Notes under the pieces: generated by a model
What the model was told of the DNA's origin: nothing
Databases searched by the model: none
The model's input: the letters and a program-made list of their open reading frames with translations, nothing else
NCBI GenBank assembly: GCA_003248075.1
Contig: QJYK01000087.1
Location: forward strand, 1-48,013
Source: Gemmatimonadota bacterium
Lineage (GTDB): Bacteria; Gemmatimonadota; Gemmatimonadetes; Longimicrobiales; Gaopeijiaceae
Length of the DNA stretch: 48,013 bases
Reading direction: 5' to 3'
Shown here: positions 7,366 through 14,876 of the stretch, piece after piece
Layout of the letters: every line of letters begins with the position of its first letter
Position numbering within the stretch: the first letter of the stretch is position 1
Made by a program: the position numbers and the translations under genes

Positions 7366-8700
7366 CTAGAGCGTCAGCCGCTCCCCGGAAGCCACGAACG
7401 CCTGGAATCCGTCGGCGTCATGGGCCGCGACGCCGATCCGGCGCACCGCCTCCACCAGCTCGTCGTCGCTGTTGGCGATCGAGAGCCTTAGGTAGTGCTG
7501 ACCTTCGCTCCCGAGCGTGCTGAAGGAGCGGCGGTCCATGGTGGCCACCTGGTATCGATAGAGCAGGAACAGCTGAAAGAGCGTGGCGGGGCTGGTGCGG
7601 TCCCTCACGCCCTGGGGCAGCTCGTCGAAGGCCTGTTGCGCGCCCAGGCGCTCCACGACCCCCTCGATGTTCGGGAAGGCATAGAACGCACCCTTCGGGT
7701 TCTGGCAGCGCACGCCGTCGATCCTGTTCAGGGCCGGAACGACCAGGTCTCGGCGCCGCTGGAACGCGTCGACCATCTCCTGGATGGCCGGCGGGCTCAG
7801 GGGCGACTCCAGTGCCTCGACCGCACCCCACTGGTTGTAGGGTGGGATCGACGCGAAGTAGTTGATCGCCAGGCGACGATGCACCTGGGCTTCCTCCACC
7901 GTGGGGTAGACGGCCCATCCGACCCGGCCGCCCGTCCACGCGTACGTCTTCGAGACCCCCGACGCGATGATGGTCCTGGACTCCATCCCCGGGATGGACG
8001 CGATCGAGACGTGGCGGTCGCCATCGAAGGTGATCGCCTCGTAGGACTCGTCGGAATAGACCCGGACATCGGGACCCGTCTTCTCGATCAGGAGCTCGGA
8101 GAGCTCCTGGAGCTGCTCCCGCGTCGCGACGCCGCCGGTGGGATTGGACGGGAAGTTGAGGAAGATCAACCCGGTTCGCTCACTCAGGAGCGGCTCAAGC
8201 TCCGTTCGGGTCAAGCCGAATCCCTGGTCCTCCCGAAGCACCACGGGAACCGGCACGCATCGGAAATACGGGACGAACGACTCGAAGAGCGGGTAGCCAG
8301 GGGACGGGTAGATGACCTCCTCGTCCGCCTCGCTGTAGGCCATGTGGGCGAATCCGATCGGCGGCCGTCCTCCGGGATAGACCACGACGCGCGCCGGGTC
8401 GACGTCGAGACCATGTCGCTCGCTGACCGAGCGCGCGACGGCTGCGCGGAGCTCGGGGATGCCCTGCGGGTCGCAATAGGTGGTCTGTCCGCGGTCCAGC
8501 GATCTCTTGACGGCCTCCGCGATGTGACGCGGCAGCGGGAAGTCCGGTTGACCGAGGTTGCACCGGATCACGCGCTCGCCGGACGCTTCCACCCTGGCGA
8601 TCAAGGCTCCGAGGGCGAAGGCCTCCTCGGTCCCGATCCGGCTGACCCGGTCGGCAAAGAGCGTGGGCGTGATCCGCGCGGCAGTTGGGGCTGCGCACAT
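7366..8700 (-). CDS. Pyridoxal-phosphate aminotransferase, class I/II
   Basis: A 444-aa fold-type I aminotransferase. Visible motifs are the substrate-loop NLGQPDFPLP, FPSNPTGG, the PLP-ring contact YSDESYE, the Schiff-base lysine in SGVSKTYAWTGGRVGW and the C-terminal LRLSIANS with the carboxylate-binding Arg. The ATG at 8700 is chosen over upstream in-frame starts because GGGAGG lies nine bases before it and the family N-terminus begins there. It likely transfers an amino group in amino-acid metabolism; the donor and acceptor cannot be read from sequence. The transketolase-family gene follows on the same strand after 37 bases. Confidence 0.88.
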   Translation of the reverse strand: MCAAPTAARITPTLFADRVSRIGTEEAFALGALIARVEASGERVIRCNLGQPDFPLPRHIAEAVKRSLDRGQTTYCDPQGIPELRAAVARSVSERHGLDVDPARVVVYPGGRPPIGFAHMAYSEADEEVIYPSPGYPLFESFVPYFRCVPVPVVLREDQGFGLTRTELEPLLSERTGLIFLNFPSNPTGGVATREQLQELSELLIEKTGPDVRVYSDESYEAITFDGDRHVSIASIPGMESRTIIASGVSKTYAWTGGRVGWAVYPTVEEAQVHRRLAINYFASIPPYNQWGAVEALESPLSPPAIQEMVDAFQRRRDLVVPALNRIDGVRCQNPKGAFYAFPNIEGVVERLGAQQAFDELPQGVRDRTSPATLFQLFLLYRYQVATMDRRSFSTLGSEGQHYLRLSIANSDDELVEAVRRIGVAAHDADGFQAFVASGERLTL

Positions 8701-8759
8701 TCGGTCGGGCCTCCCGTCGAGGATGCGGCCGGCGGGGACGAGCCCCGGTCTTCGGTTTT

Positions 8760-8767
8760 CAAAGCTA
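8760..8767 (-). promoter_or_regulatory. Candidate -7 box of the aminotransferase-transketolase operon
   Basis: TAGCTTTG on the minus strand matches the TAnnTTTG element known for Bacteroidota promoters exactly, 60 bases before the aminotransferase ATG. The 194-base gap here (8701-8894) is divergent and must also hold the promoter of the plus-strand kinase gene. No matching -33 TTTG at normal spacing was found, so confidence is low. Confidence 0.25.
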
Positions 8768-8894
8768 CGGTCGCCACCGGCTCGCATGAAGTGGTCAATG
8801 GGGGCCGGCGAGGTCGGGAGTCCTCCGTCGCCAGGTCGCCGCCGCGGCGACCAGGGTCCGTTGCCCGGCGTGGGTCGGCCCGAGATCTTCCGCC

Positions 8895-10694
8895 ATGGAC
8901 CTGACGTTTCCCGATCCATCCCACGCCGAGCTGGCCGCTGCGTACCTCCAGCTGACCGTCACGCTGGGGCTGGTCGGGCTGTGCGTGGCCCTGCAGCGAC
9001 GCTATCGGAAGCCCTACTTCGGGGCATGGGCGGTGGCGTGGGCGCTCTTCGGGCTCCGCCTCGCCGCGATCGTCAGCTTCCTCCATACAGGATCGCCTGG
9101 CTGGCTGTACTGGCACCAGGTGACCACCGGTTGGACGGCGCTCGCGGTGTTGTGGGCCGCACTGGTCTTCTCACGCGGTGCCCAGTGGCGGCCCGTGTTT
9201 CTCCTGGCGCTCCTGTTCCCGCCGGTCTGGTCGTATGCCGCCATCTACCGCATGGAGAACTTCCTGCTGGCGGCCGGTCCCGCGGTGCTCTTCCTGAGCG
9301 TGGCCACGGCGTGGACCGCGTGGGCGTTCTTCCGATACGACCGGGAGGTCGACTCGCCGGCCGCACGCGCGCTGACCGTCGTGCTGCTGCTTTGGGCGAT
9401 CCACCATCTGGACTACCCGTTCCTCCGGGCACGCGGGGCGTGGAATCCCTGGGGGTATTACCTCGACCTGATCTTCGAGCTGGGGCTGGGGGTCGGCATC
9501 CTCTTCCTCGTTCAGGAGGACCTGGACCAGGGACTGCGGACGCTCACGTCCCTGTCGGCCGAGCTACAGCGCCGCGGCATCGATGGCGAGACGGTTCCCG
9601 AGGCCGTCCTGCGCCGCGCGCTGGGCCTTCGCGGAGTGCATGGCTCCGCGCTCTATCTCGCCTCCGAGGGGCAGGGGAGCTTCACGCACGGGGCCGGTGT
9701 GTGCGCGCTGTGGCCGTTCGAGAAGCCACCGGAAGTGGCCTGGCGGGCGGTCGCGCGCGTCCGGACCAGCGGGGCGCCCGAGGTGATCAAGGGACGCGAG
9801 CACACGCGCGAGCGCGCACCGTGGGCCCATCCGTATACCGCTGCACTCCCGATCCTCAGGGGCTCCGACGTTGCGGGCGCCCTCGTGGTCGTGGGAGAGG
9901 CGCGGGACCCGTTCACGGCGCTCGACACGCCCTTCCTGCTGGCGTTCGGACAGCAGGTAGGGGCGGCGCTGCTCAACGCGGACCTCTACCAGAGCCTGGA
10001 GGAGCGCACAGCCGAGCTGGAACGGCTCCAGAGCCGGATGGTCCGGCAGCACGAAGAGGAGCGGAACCGGCTCTCCCGCGAGCTTCACGACGAGACGGCG
10101 CAGGTGTTGGCGGCCGTGAACATGCAGCTCGGCCTTCTTCGCGAGAAGGGGGACGCGTCCATCGCCGGCGCCTTGGATCGCGCGCGGGGATTGGTGAGCG
10201 AGGGCATCCGGAGCATCCGGAGCGTTACCCGAAACCTGCGCCCGACCGCGCTCGACGACCTGGGCCTCCTTCCGGCGCTGCGGGCCCTCGCGCGCGATTT
10301 CGGCGAGGGGCAGGACGCCATGGCCGTTTCGTTCGCCGCGGAGCTCGGACTTCCGCGCGTTCCCGTGGACGCTGAGCTCGCCCTCTTCCGGACCCTGCAG
10401 GAGGCCCTGTCCAACGCGGCCCGGCATGGGCGCTGTAGCCGAGTGGATGTGGTCCTGGCCCATGCCGACGGCCACGTGGTGCTCGACGTCCGCGACGATG
10501 GGGTGGGCTTCCCGGTCGACGACCCGAAGGGAATGAACAGGGCGCGAGGCGGTCTCGCCGGGATCCGGGAACGGATCGGGGCTGTCGGGGGTGACCTCAC
10601 CCTGGAGAACCTCCCGGAGGGTGGTGCGCACGTCAGGGTGAGCGTTCCGGCCTGCGCGAGCGAAGGGGCCGACACCGGAGGAGGGCAGGGGTGA
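8895..10694 (+). CDS. Seven-TM/GAF sensor histidine kinase, HisKA_3 type
   Basis: A 599-aa kinase. About seven membrane helices fill residues 13-210, followed by a GAF-like domain (about 230-365), a short coiled coil (366-385), the HisKA_3 H-box RLSRELHDETAQ with phospho-acceptor His398, an N-box LQEALSNAARHG and a G-box VRDDGVGF. This is the NarX/DegS/LiaS architecture, which signals to LuxR-type regulators. The partner gene starts inside its stop codon (GTGA). The membrane domain could sense the membrane state or a hydrophobic ligand; that is inference. The TonB-dependent receptor gene downstream is a possible target. Confidence 0.92.
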   Translation: MDLTFPDPSHAELAAAYLQLTVTLGLVGLCVALQRRYRKPYFGAWAVAWALFGLRLAAIVSFLHTGSPGWLYWHQVTTGWTALAVLWAALVFSRGAQWRPVFLLALLFPPVWSYAAIYRMENFLLAAGPAVLFLSVATAWTAWAFFRYDREVDSPAARALTVVLLLWAIHHLDYPFLRARGAWNPWGYYLDLIFELGLGVGILFLVQEDLDQGLRTLTSLSAELQRRGIDGETVPEAVLRRALGLRGVHGSALYLASEGQGSFTHGAGVCALWPFEKPPEVAWRAVARVRTSGAPEVIKGREHTRERAPWAHPYTAALPILRGSDVAGALVVVGEARDPFTALDTPFLLAFGQQVGAALLNADLYQSLEERTAELERLQSRMVRQHEEERNRLSRELHDETAQVLAAVNMQLGLLREKGDASIAGALDRARGLVSEGIRSIRSVTRNLRPTALDDLGLLPALRALARDFGEGQDAMAVSFAAELGLPRVPVDAELALFRTLQEALSNAARHGRCSRVDVVLAHADGHVVLDVRDDGVGFPVDDPKGMNRARGGLAGIRERIGAVGGDLTLENLPEGGAHVRVSVPACASEGADTGGGQG

Positions 10695-11359
10695 GCGAAT
10701 CCCGGATACGTGTGATCATCGCCGACGACCACGCCGTCGTGCGCCAGGGGATCCGCCACGTCCTCGAGGAGGTGCCCGGCCTCGACGTGGTGGCGGAGGC
10801 GGGCCAGGGGGACGAAGCGATCCGGCTGGTCGAAGAGCACGTTCCCGACCTGCTCCTGCTCGACATCTCCATGCCGCACAAGACCGGCCTGGACGTGACC
10901 AAGGAGCTCCGAGCCGGTGGCTCCGAGGTGGGAATCCTGGTCCTGTCCATGCACGACAACCCCGAGTACGTCCTCGAGGCCGTGCGCTCGGGCGCGGACG
11001 GCTATGTCCTGAAGGACGTCAGCCCCTCGGAGCTTCGCGAGGCCGTGCAGACCGTGCACGAGGGAAGGGAGTATTTCACCGACCGCGTGACCCACCAGCT
11101 CAGTGTGGCGCTGAGGGAGGAGCTGGAGCGGGAACGCCGCCAGGGAAGGCTGGATCAGCTGACCGGGCGGGAGCGCGAGGTGCTCGTGCGTGTGGCCAAT
11201 GGGCGGACGAACCGCGAGATCGCGGAGGAATTCGGGATCAGCCCGAGGACGGTCGAAACCCACCGGGAGCGGGTCATGGCGAAGCTGCGTATCCGGACGG
11301 TGGCCGGGCTGACGCGGTTCGTCGTCGAGAACGGGCTCGGGGAAGCGGAGACGTCGTAG
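10691..11359 (+). CDS. NarL/FixJ-family response regulator
   Basis: A 222-aa two-domain regulator beginning with GTG. The receiver domain has IIADDHAVVR, the phospho-acceptor Asp in LLLLDISMP and a conserved Lys in YVLKDV. The C-terminal LuxR helix-turn-helix reads LTGREREVLVRVANGRTNREIAEEFGISPRTVETHRERV in pieces typical of the family. It overlaps the sensor kinase stop by four bases, so the two are translated together. Its regulon is unknown; ACGT-centred palindromes lie in the next gap, upstream of a TonB-dependent receptor gene. Confidence 0.95.
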   Translation: MSESRIRVIIADDHAVVRQGIRHVLEEVPGLDVVAEAGQGDEAIRLVEEHVPDLLLLDISMPHKTGLDVTKELRAGGSEVGILVLSMHDNPEYVLEAVRSGADGYVLKDVSPSELREAVQTVHEGREYFTDRVTHQLSVALREELERERRQGRLDQLTGREREVLVRVANGRTNREIAEEFGISPRTVETHRERVMAKLRIRTVAGLTRFVVENGLGEAETS

Positions 11360-11364
11360 GCCGA

Positions 11365-11383
11365 CCGGCCCCGGGCGGGCCGG
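11365..11383 (+). terminator. GC-rich hairpin after the response regulator gene
   Basis: CCGGCCC and GGGCCGG form a perfect 7-bp stem with a 5-base loop starting six bases after the regulator stop. It suits a terminator separating the two-component operon from the receptor gene. The following sequence has only a short TGTTT. Confidence 0.4.
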
Positions 11384-11426
11384 GCGGTCTGTCCGGTGTT
11401 TCCCGCCGGCGCGTAGGGCGTCCTCG

Positions 11427-11510
11427 GTACGTACTTCCCCCCACCGGGTCCTTCGGGGTTGTCCGAATTACCGCACGTGCCCGCCGTTCCTAGCTTTTCG
11501 CCGTACGTGA
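11427..11510 (+). promoter_or_regulatory. Receptor-gene upstream region with three ACGT-centred palindromes
   Basis: The 219-base gap between the response regulator and the TonB receptor contains GTACGTAC (11427-11434), GCACGTGC (11473-11480) and GTACGTGA (11503-11510). TAGCTTTT at 11491-11498, similar to a FCB-type -7 box, lies about 80 bases before the receptor ATG. These are candidate operator and promoter elements seen by eye only. Confidence 0.3.
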
Positions 11511-11578
11511 GCGGAACCGGCGGGTCCCTCCCGCCATCGATTCAGCGCCGCCCAGGCGGACGGAAAGCGAGCGATCCC

Positions 11579-13792
11579 ATGACCATCACGAGCGTTTCCG
11601 GGGGGCGGCCCGTCGGCCGCTGCCTCGTGGCTGCGATCCTCACGTCGGCGTTTCTGACGTCACCCCTTGCGGGTCAGGCAGCCCGAGACACGCGGGGCGC
11701 CAACTCCGACACCCTGGTCTTTCGCGTCGATCCGATCGTGGTGACGGCCACCCGGGGCGCGCGGGAGGCCTCCAGGATTCCGCAGCCCGTATCCGTCGTC
11801 CAGCAGCGCGAGTTGGTCCGGAAGATCCCGAACACGGTCACCGACCTCTTCCGCACCCTTCCCGGGCTCGACGTCACGGGCGTGGGCGTGAACCAGGGTC
11901 GGCCGCAAATCCGCGGGCAGCGGGGTCAGAGGATCCTGCTCCTCGAAGACGGGCTGCGGCTCAACAACTTCCGGCGGCAGCAGGACTTCGGTGAGCTGCC
12001 GGCGCTGGTGGACGTGACGGGCGTGGAGCGCGTGGAGGTGGTCCGCGGACCCGCGTCGGTGCTGTACGGGTCCGACGCGATCGGGGGCGTCGTCAACATC
12101 ATCACCCGTTCCCCGAGGGAGGAGGGGCTGCACGGCACGGCCTCCCTCAAATACGGCGACGTCGAGGCGCAGAAGGCCGGGTCCGCTCGGATCTACGGTC
12201 GCTTTGGCGCCGTCAGCGTGCGCGCCGGCGGGACGGTCCGCGAAGCCGACCCTTACAGAGCCCCGTCCGGGAGCTTCGGCGGGATCGAGCTCGAGAACGA
12301 GACCGAGGTGCTGAACAGCGGCGTTAGGGATCGCTCGGTGGACGTGCGTCTGGGGTGGGAGCCCCAGGGCCACCACTCGGTATTCGGCAAGTTCGAGCGC
12401 TATGAGGCCGACGACGCCGGCTTCGGGAGCGTCGATCCGGCGCTGTACGACCCTGGCGCACCCTCCATCGACATCACGTATCCTTCGCAGACATGGTCCA
12501 AGCTCACCGCCGGCTACCTGGGTCGCGAGCTCGGCACCGCCCTCGCCGACCAGGTGCAGGTGTTGGCGTACGGGCAGGACAACGAGCGGAATCTGGACCT
12601 GGCGTTCGCGCTGGGTCTCGGGCCCGGCGCCCGCATGGACATCCTGAACCAGAACTTCACCGACATCCGGACGTACGGGTTCCGCGCCGAGGCTCGCAAG
12701 TTGGCGACGCCGGACCTGCTCCTGACCTACGGCCTGGATGTCGTGACCGAGCGCGCCGACGGTACCGACTTGAACACGACCACGATCACCGGCTTCGGGC
12801 CCTCGCCGATCGTCGACACCAGCGACCGGCCGCAGCTGCCCGAGTCGCGCTTTACGACCCTCGGGGCGTTCCTGCAGGGCGAGGTGGGTCTCACCGATCG
12901 GCTTTCGTTCGTGGCGGGGGGCCGGTACCAGTCGGCGAAGGCGCAGACCTTCCGGACCCCGGGGCTCGAAGACCAGGAGCCGCTGGACATCACGGATGGC
13001 ACCTTCGTGGCCTCCCTCAACTCTCTCCTCGAGCTGGGCGGGGGCTTCTCGCTGGTGGGCTCGGCGGGTCGGGCCTTCCGCTCCCCGAACCTGATCGAGC
13101 GCTTTTTCGACGGCCAGACGCCCGAGGGCTCGGGGTACCAGATCCGCAATCCGGATCTGGCGGCGGAAACGAGCTTCAACCTGGACCTCGGGGTGCGTTT
13201 CCGCCGCGACGGCCTCGGGTTCGAGGCGTTCGCCTTCCGGAACAAGATCTACGACGGGATCCGCATCGAGCCTCTGGTGAACCCTGACGGCACCCCCCAG
13301 CAGGTCAACGGCCTGAACGCCTACCGGAACACCAACGTGGACGAGCTGATCTTCCGGGGTGTCGAGGTCGGCGCGGACGTCGGCCTGAGCCATGGCGTGA
13401 CCGCGTCGGGCAACTACACCTGGATGGACGCGAAGGACGCCCTCAACCAGGAGAATCCGGTCGGCGAGTCCTTCAACAGCAAGGTGACGGGGACCCTGGA
13501 GTACGCGCACCCGTCCGACCGCTTCTGGGCCGCATGGGAGGTGCGCCACAACGGAGCGCGCAAGGACGTGGAGCTCGGCGACAACGTCATCGGTGAGGTG
13601 CTCCCATCGTTCACGGTGCAAACCCTCCGTGCGGGCGTGACCGTCTTCCGCACCGACTCGGGGCAGACGCATCGCCTGCAGGTGGCGGTCACCAACCTGA
13701 CCAACGAGCTCTACGCCGAGTTCTCCAACGCCTCGTTCTTCCGGCCCGAGCCGAAGCGGAACCTGACGCTGGCCTGGGAAGTCTCGTTCTGA
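11579..13792 (+). CDS. TonB-dependent outer-membrane receptor
   Basis: A 737-aa receptor. The signal peptide (about 13-33, ending LAGQA) is followed by the TonB-box-like IVVTATR, a plug domain with IRGQRGQRILLLEDGLRLN and VERVEVVRGPASVLYGSDAIGGVVNIITR, a long beta-barrel and the terminal aromatic signature LAWEVSF. It takes up a scarce ligand, such as a siderophore or cobalamin, across the outer membrane using TonB energy; the ligand is not readable. The ATG at 11579 is preferred to the upstream TTG at 11459, because the signal peptide starts there and the extra residues look non-coding. It follows a NarL-type two-component pair and precedes a 7-TM protein. Confidence 0.92.
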   Translation: MTITSVSGGRPVGRCLVAAILTSAFLTSPLAGQAARDTRGANSDTLVFRVDPIVVTATRGAREASRIPQPVSVVQQRELVRKIPNTVTDLFRTLPGLDVTGVGVNQGRPQIRGQRGQRILLLEDGLRLNNFRRQQDFGELPALVDVTGVERVEVVRGPASVLYGSDAIGGVVNIITRSPREEGLHGTASLKYGDVEAQKAGSARIYGRFGAVSVRAGGTVREADPYRAPSGSFGGIELENETEVLNSGVRDRSVDVRLGWEPQGHHSVFGKFERYEADDAGFGSVDPALYDPGAPSIDITYPSQTWSKLTAGYLGRELGTALADQVQVLAYGQDNERNLDLAFALGLGPGARMDILNQNFTDIRTYGFRAEARKLATPDLLLTYGLDVVTERADGTDLNTTTITGFGPSPIVDTSDRPQLPESRFTTLGAFLQGEVGLTDRLSFVAGGRYQSAKAQTFRTPGLEDQEPLDITDGTFVASLNSLLELGGGFSLVGSAGRAFRSPNLIERFFDGQTPEGSGYQIRNPDLAAETSFNLDLGVRFRRDGLGFEAFAFRNKIYDGIRIEPLVNPDGTPQQVNGLNAYRNTNVDELIFRGVEVGADVGLSHGVTASGNYTWMDAKDALNQENPVGESFNSKVTGTLEYAHPSDRFWAAWEVRHNGARKDVELGDNVIGEVLPSFTVQTLRAGVTVFRTDSGQTHRLQVAVTNLTNELYAEFSNASFFRPEPKRNLTLAWEVSF

Positions 13793-13805
13793 CCCCCGAT
13801 CAAGC

Positions 13806-13837
13806 GGAGCGGCGGGTCGATACGCGCCCGTCGCTCC
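13806..13837 (+). other. Hairpin between the receptor and 7-TM genes
   Basis: GGAGCGGCGGG (13806-13816) pairs with CCCGTCGCTCC (13827-13837), with one G-U pair and a 10-base loop. It begins 13 bases past the receptor stop and ends 22 bases before the next start. It may stabilise the receptor mRNA or reduce expression of the next gene. Confidence 0.45.
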
Positions 13838-13859
13838 AGCCCCTCCCGTGGAGCCCGAG

Positions 13860-14591
13860 ATGCCCACTTCGGTCCATTTCATCCCGATCGCCACGACGAT
13901 CGTCGCCGCGTTCTTCGCCCCCGTCGTCTACGGGCGGTGGCGTGCGAAGCGCTCTGGGCCGCACCTGCTCTGGTGGGCGGCCGGCATCGCGATGTACGGG
14001 GTCGGGACGCTCACGGAATCCCTGACGACCCTGTTCGGATGGAACGAGTGGATCTTCAGGAGCTGGTACATCTCCGGTGCGCTCCTGGGGGGCGCTCCCC
14101 TCGCCCAGGGCACGGTGTACCTGCTGTTCTCGCGGAAGCTCGCGAACCGACTCGCCGTGCTCCTGGTGGCAGCCGTCGTCGTGGCGTCGACCTTCGTTCT
14201 GTTGAGCCCCATCAACTACGACCTCGTGGAAGCCCACCGGTTGACGGGACGCGTGATGGAGTGGCGTCAGGCCCGCCTCTTCAGTCCGTTCATCAACCTC
14301 TACGCGGCGACCTTCCTCATCGGCGGGGCGATCCTTTCTGCGTGGCGGTTCCGCCGGGAGCCCGCCGCGCGCCACCGCTTCCTGGGCAATGTCTTCATCG
14401 CGCTCGGAGCGCTGCTGCCCGGGATCGGCGGAACGGCGACCCGGTTCGGCCACACCGAGGTCCTCTATGTGACGGAGTTCCTGGGCTTGATCCTGATCTG
14501 GATCGGGTACCGGTACAACGTCATGCCGGGGGTCCGCGGCGCCCCCGGGGACGCCCCGGTGCCGTCGCCACGCGAGCCGGCGCGGGCCTGA
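13860..14591 (+). CDS. Seven-TM integral membrane protein of unknown function
   Basis: A 243-aa protein made almost wholly of about seven hydrophobic helices, with a short polar tail rich in Pro and Ala. No catalytic motif is visible. Its helices 2-4 resemble, by eye, the sensor part of the kinase at 8895-10694 (a W-x-x-A-x-A pattern followed later by LFSR), so it could be a stand-alone relative of that sensor domain. ATG 13860 has GTGGAG upstream; a GTG at 13848 is an alternative. It is 67 bases behind the TonB receptor and probably in the same transcript. Not assigned to a family. Confidence 0.7.
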   Translation: MPTSVHFIPIATTIVAAFFAPVVYGRWRAKRSGPHLLWWAAGIAMYGVGTLTESLTTLFGWNEWIFRSWYISGALLGGAPLAQGTVYLLFSRKLANRLAVLLVAAVVVASTFVLLSPINYDLVEAHRLTGRVMEWRQARLFSPFINLYAATFLIGGAILSAWRFRREPAARHRFLGNVFIALGALLPGIGGTATRFGHTEVLYVTEFLGLILIWIGYRYNVMPGVRGAPGDAPVPSPREPARA

Positions 14592-14596
14592 CCCCC

Positions 14597-14637
14597 GGGG
14601 AGCTTCCCCAGGGCGTGGGGCACCCTGCCTCTTTGGC
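14597..14637 (+). terminator. Weak terminator between convergent genes
   Basis: GGGGA-GCT-TCCCC (14597-14609) and CAGGG/CCCTG (14609-14613, 14623-14627) stem-loops lie in the 52-base gap between the plus-strand 7-TM gene and the minus-strand small gene. CCTCTTT follows on the plus strand. A short, weak candidate. Confidence 0.3.
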
Positions 14638-14643
14638 GCGTCC

Positions 14644-14823
14644 CTAGAGTCCGAAACGTCCGCGCTTGAAGATGCGGCGGGGGTCGGGGATCGCCTTGTC
14701 GAACGGATCCGAAGGGCGAGGGGGCGGTGGGACCTTTGGCGGCTTCGGGGTGCACGGGGGGTCCGGGACCTTGAAGGGCCGCTTACGGTCCCGGGGAGCG
14801 CTCTGTCGACGGTTCTTGGACAT
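14644..14823 (-). CDS. Small proline- and arginine/lysine-rich protein, unknown
   Basis: A 59-aa protein, not recognised. It has 16 Pro, 10 Arg, 7 Lys and 5 Asp, no Glu, and one Cys. The start at 14823 is well supported: CAGGAGGTGA, a near-perfect Shine-Dalgarno complement, sits at ideal spacing. It has an N-terminal basic stretch, a central PP/PPPP-rich segment and a basic C-terminus (RRIFKRGRFGL). No signal peptide or membrane segment is visible. It lies 53 bases after the barrel gene on the same strand and is probably the last gene of the tetR operon. It might bind RNA or an acidic surface, or act as a linker; these are guesses. Confidence 0.65.
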   Translation of the reverse strand: MSKNRRQSAPRDRKRPFKVPDPPCTPKPPKVPPPPRPSDPFDKAIPDPRRIFKRGRFGL

Positions 14824-14876
14824 CTTCACCTCCTGAGCATCCATACGCCTTCGACGGCCCCCTGGATTCACGGGCC

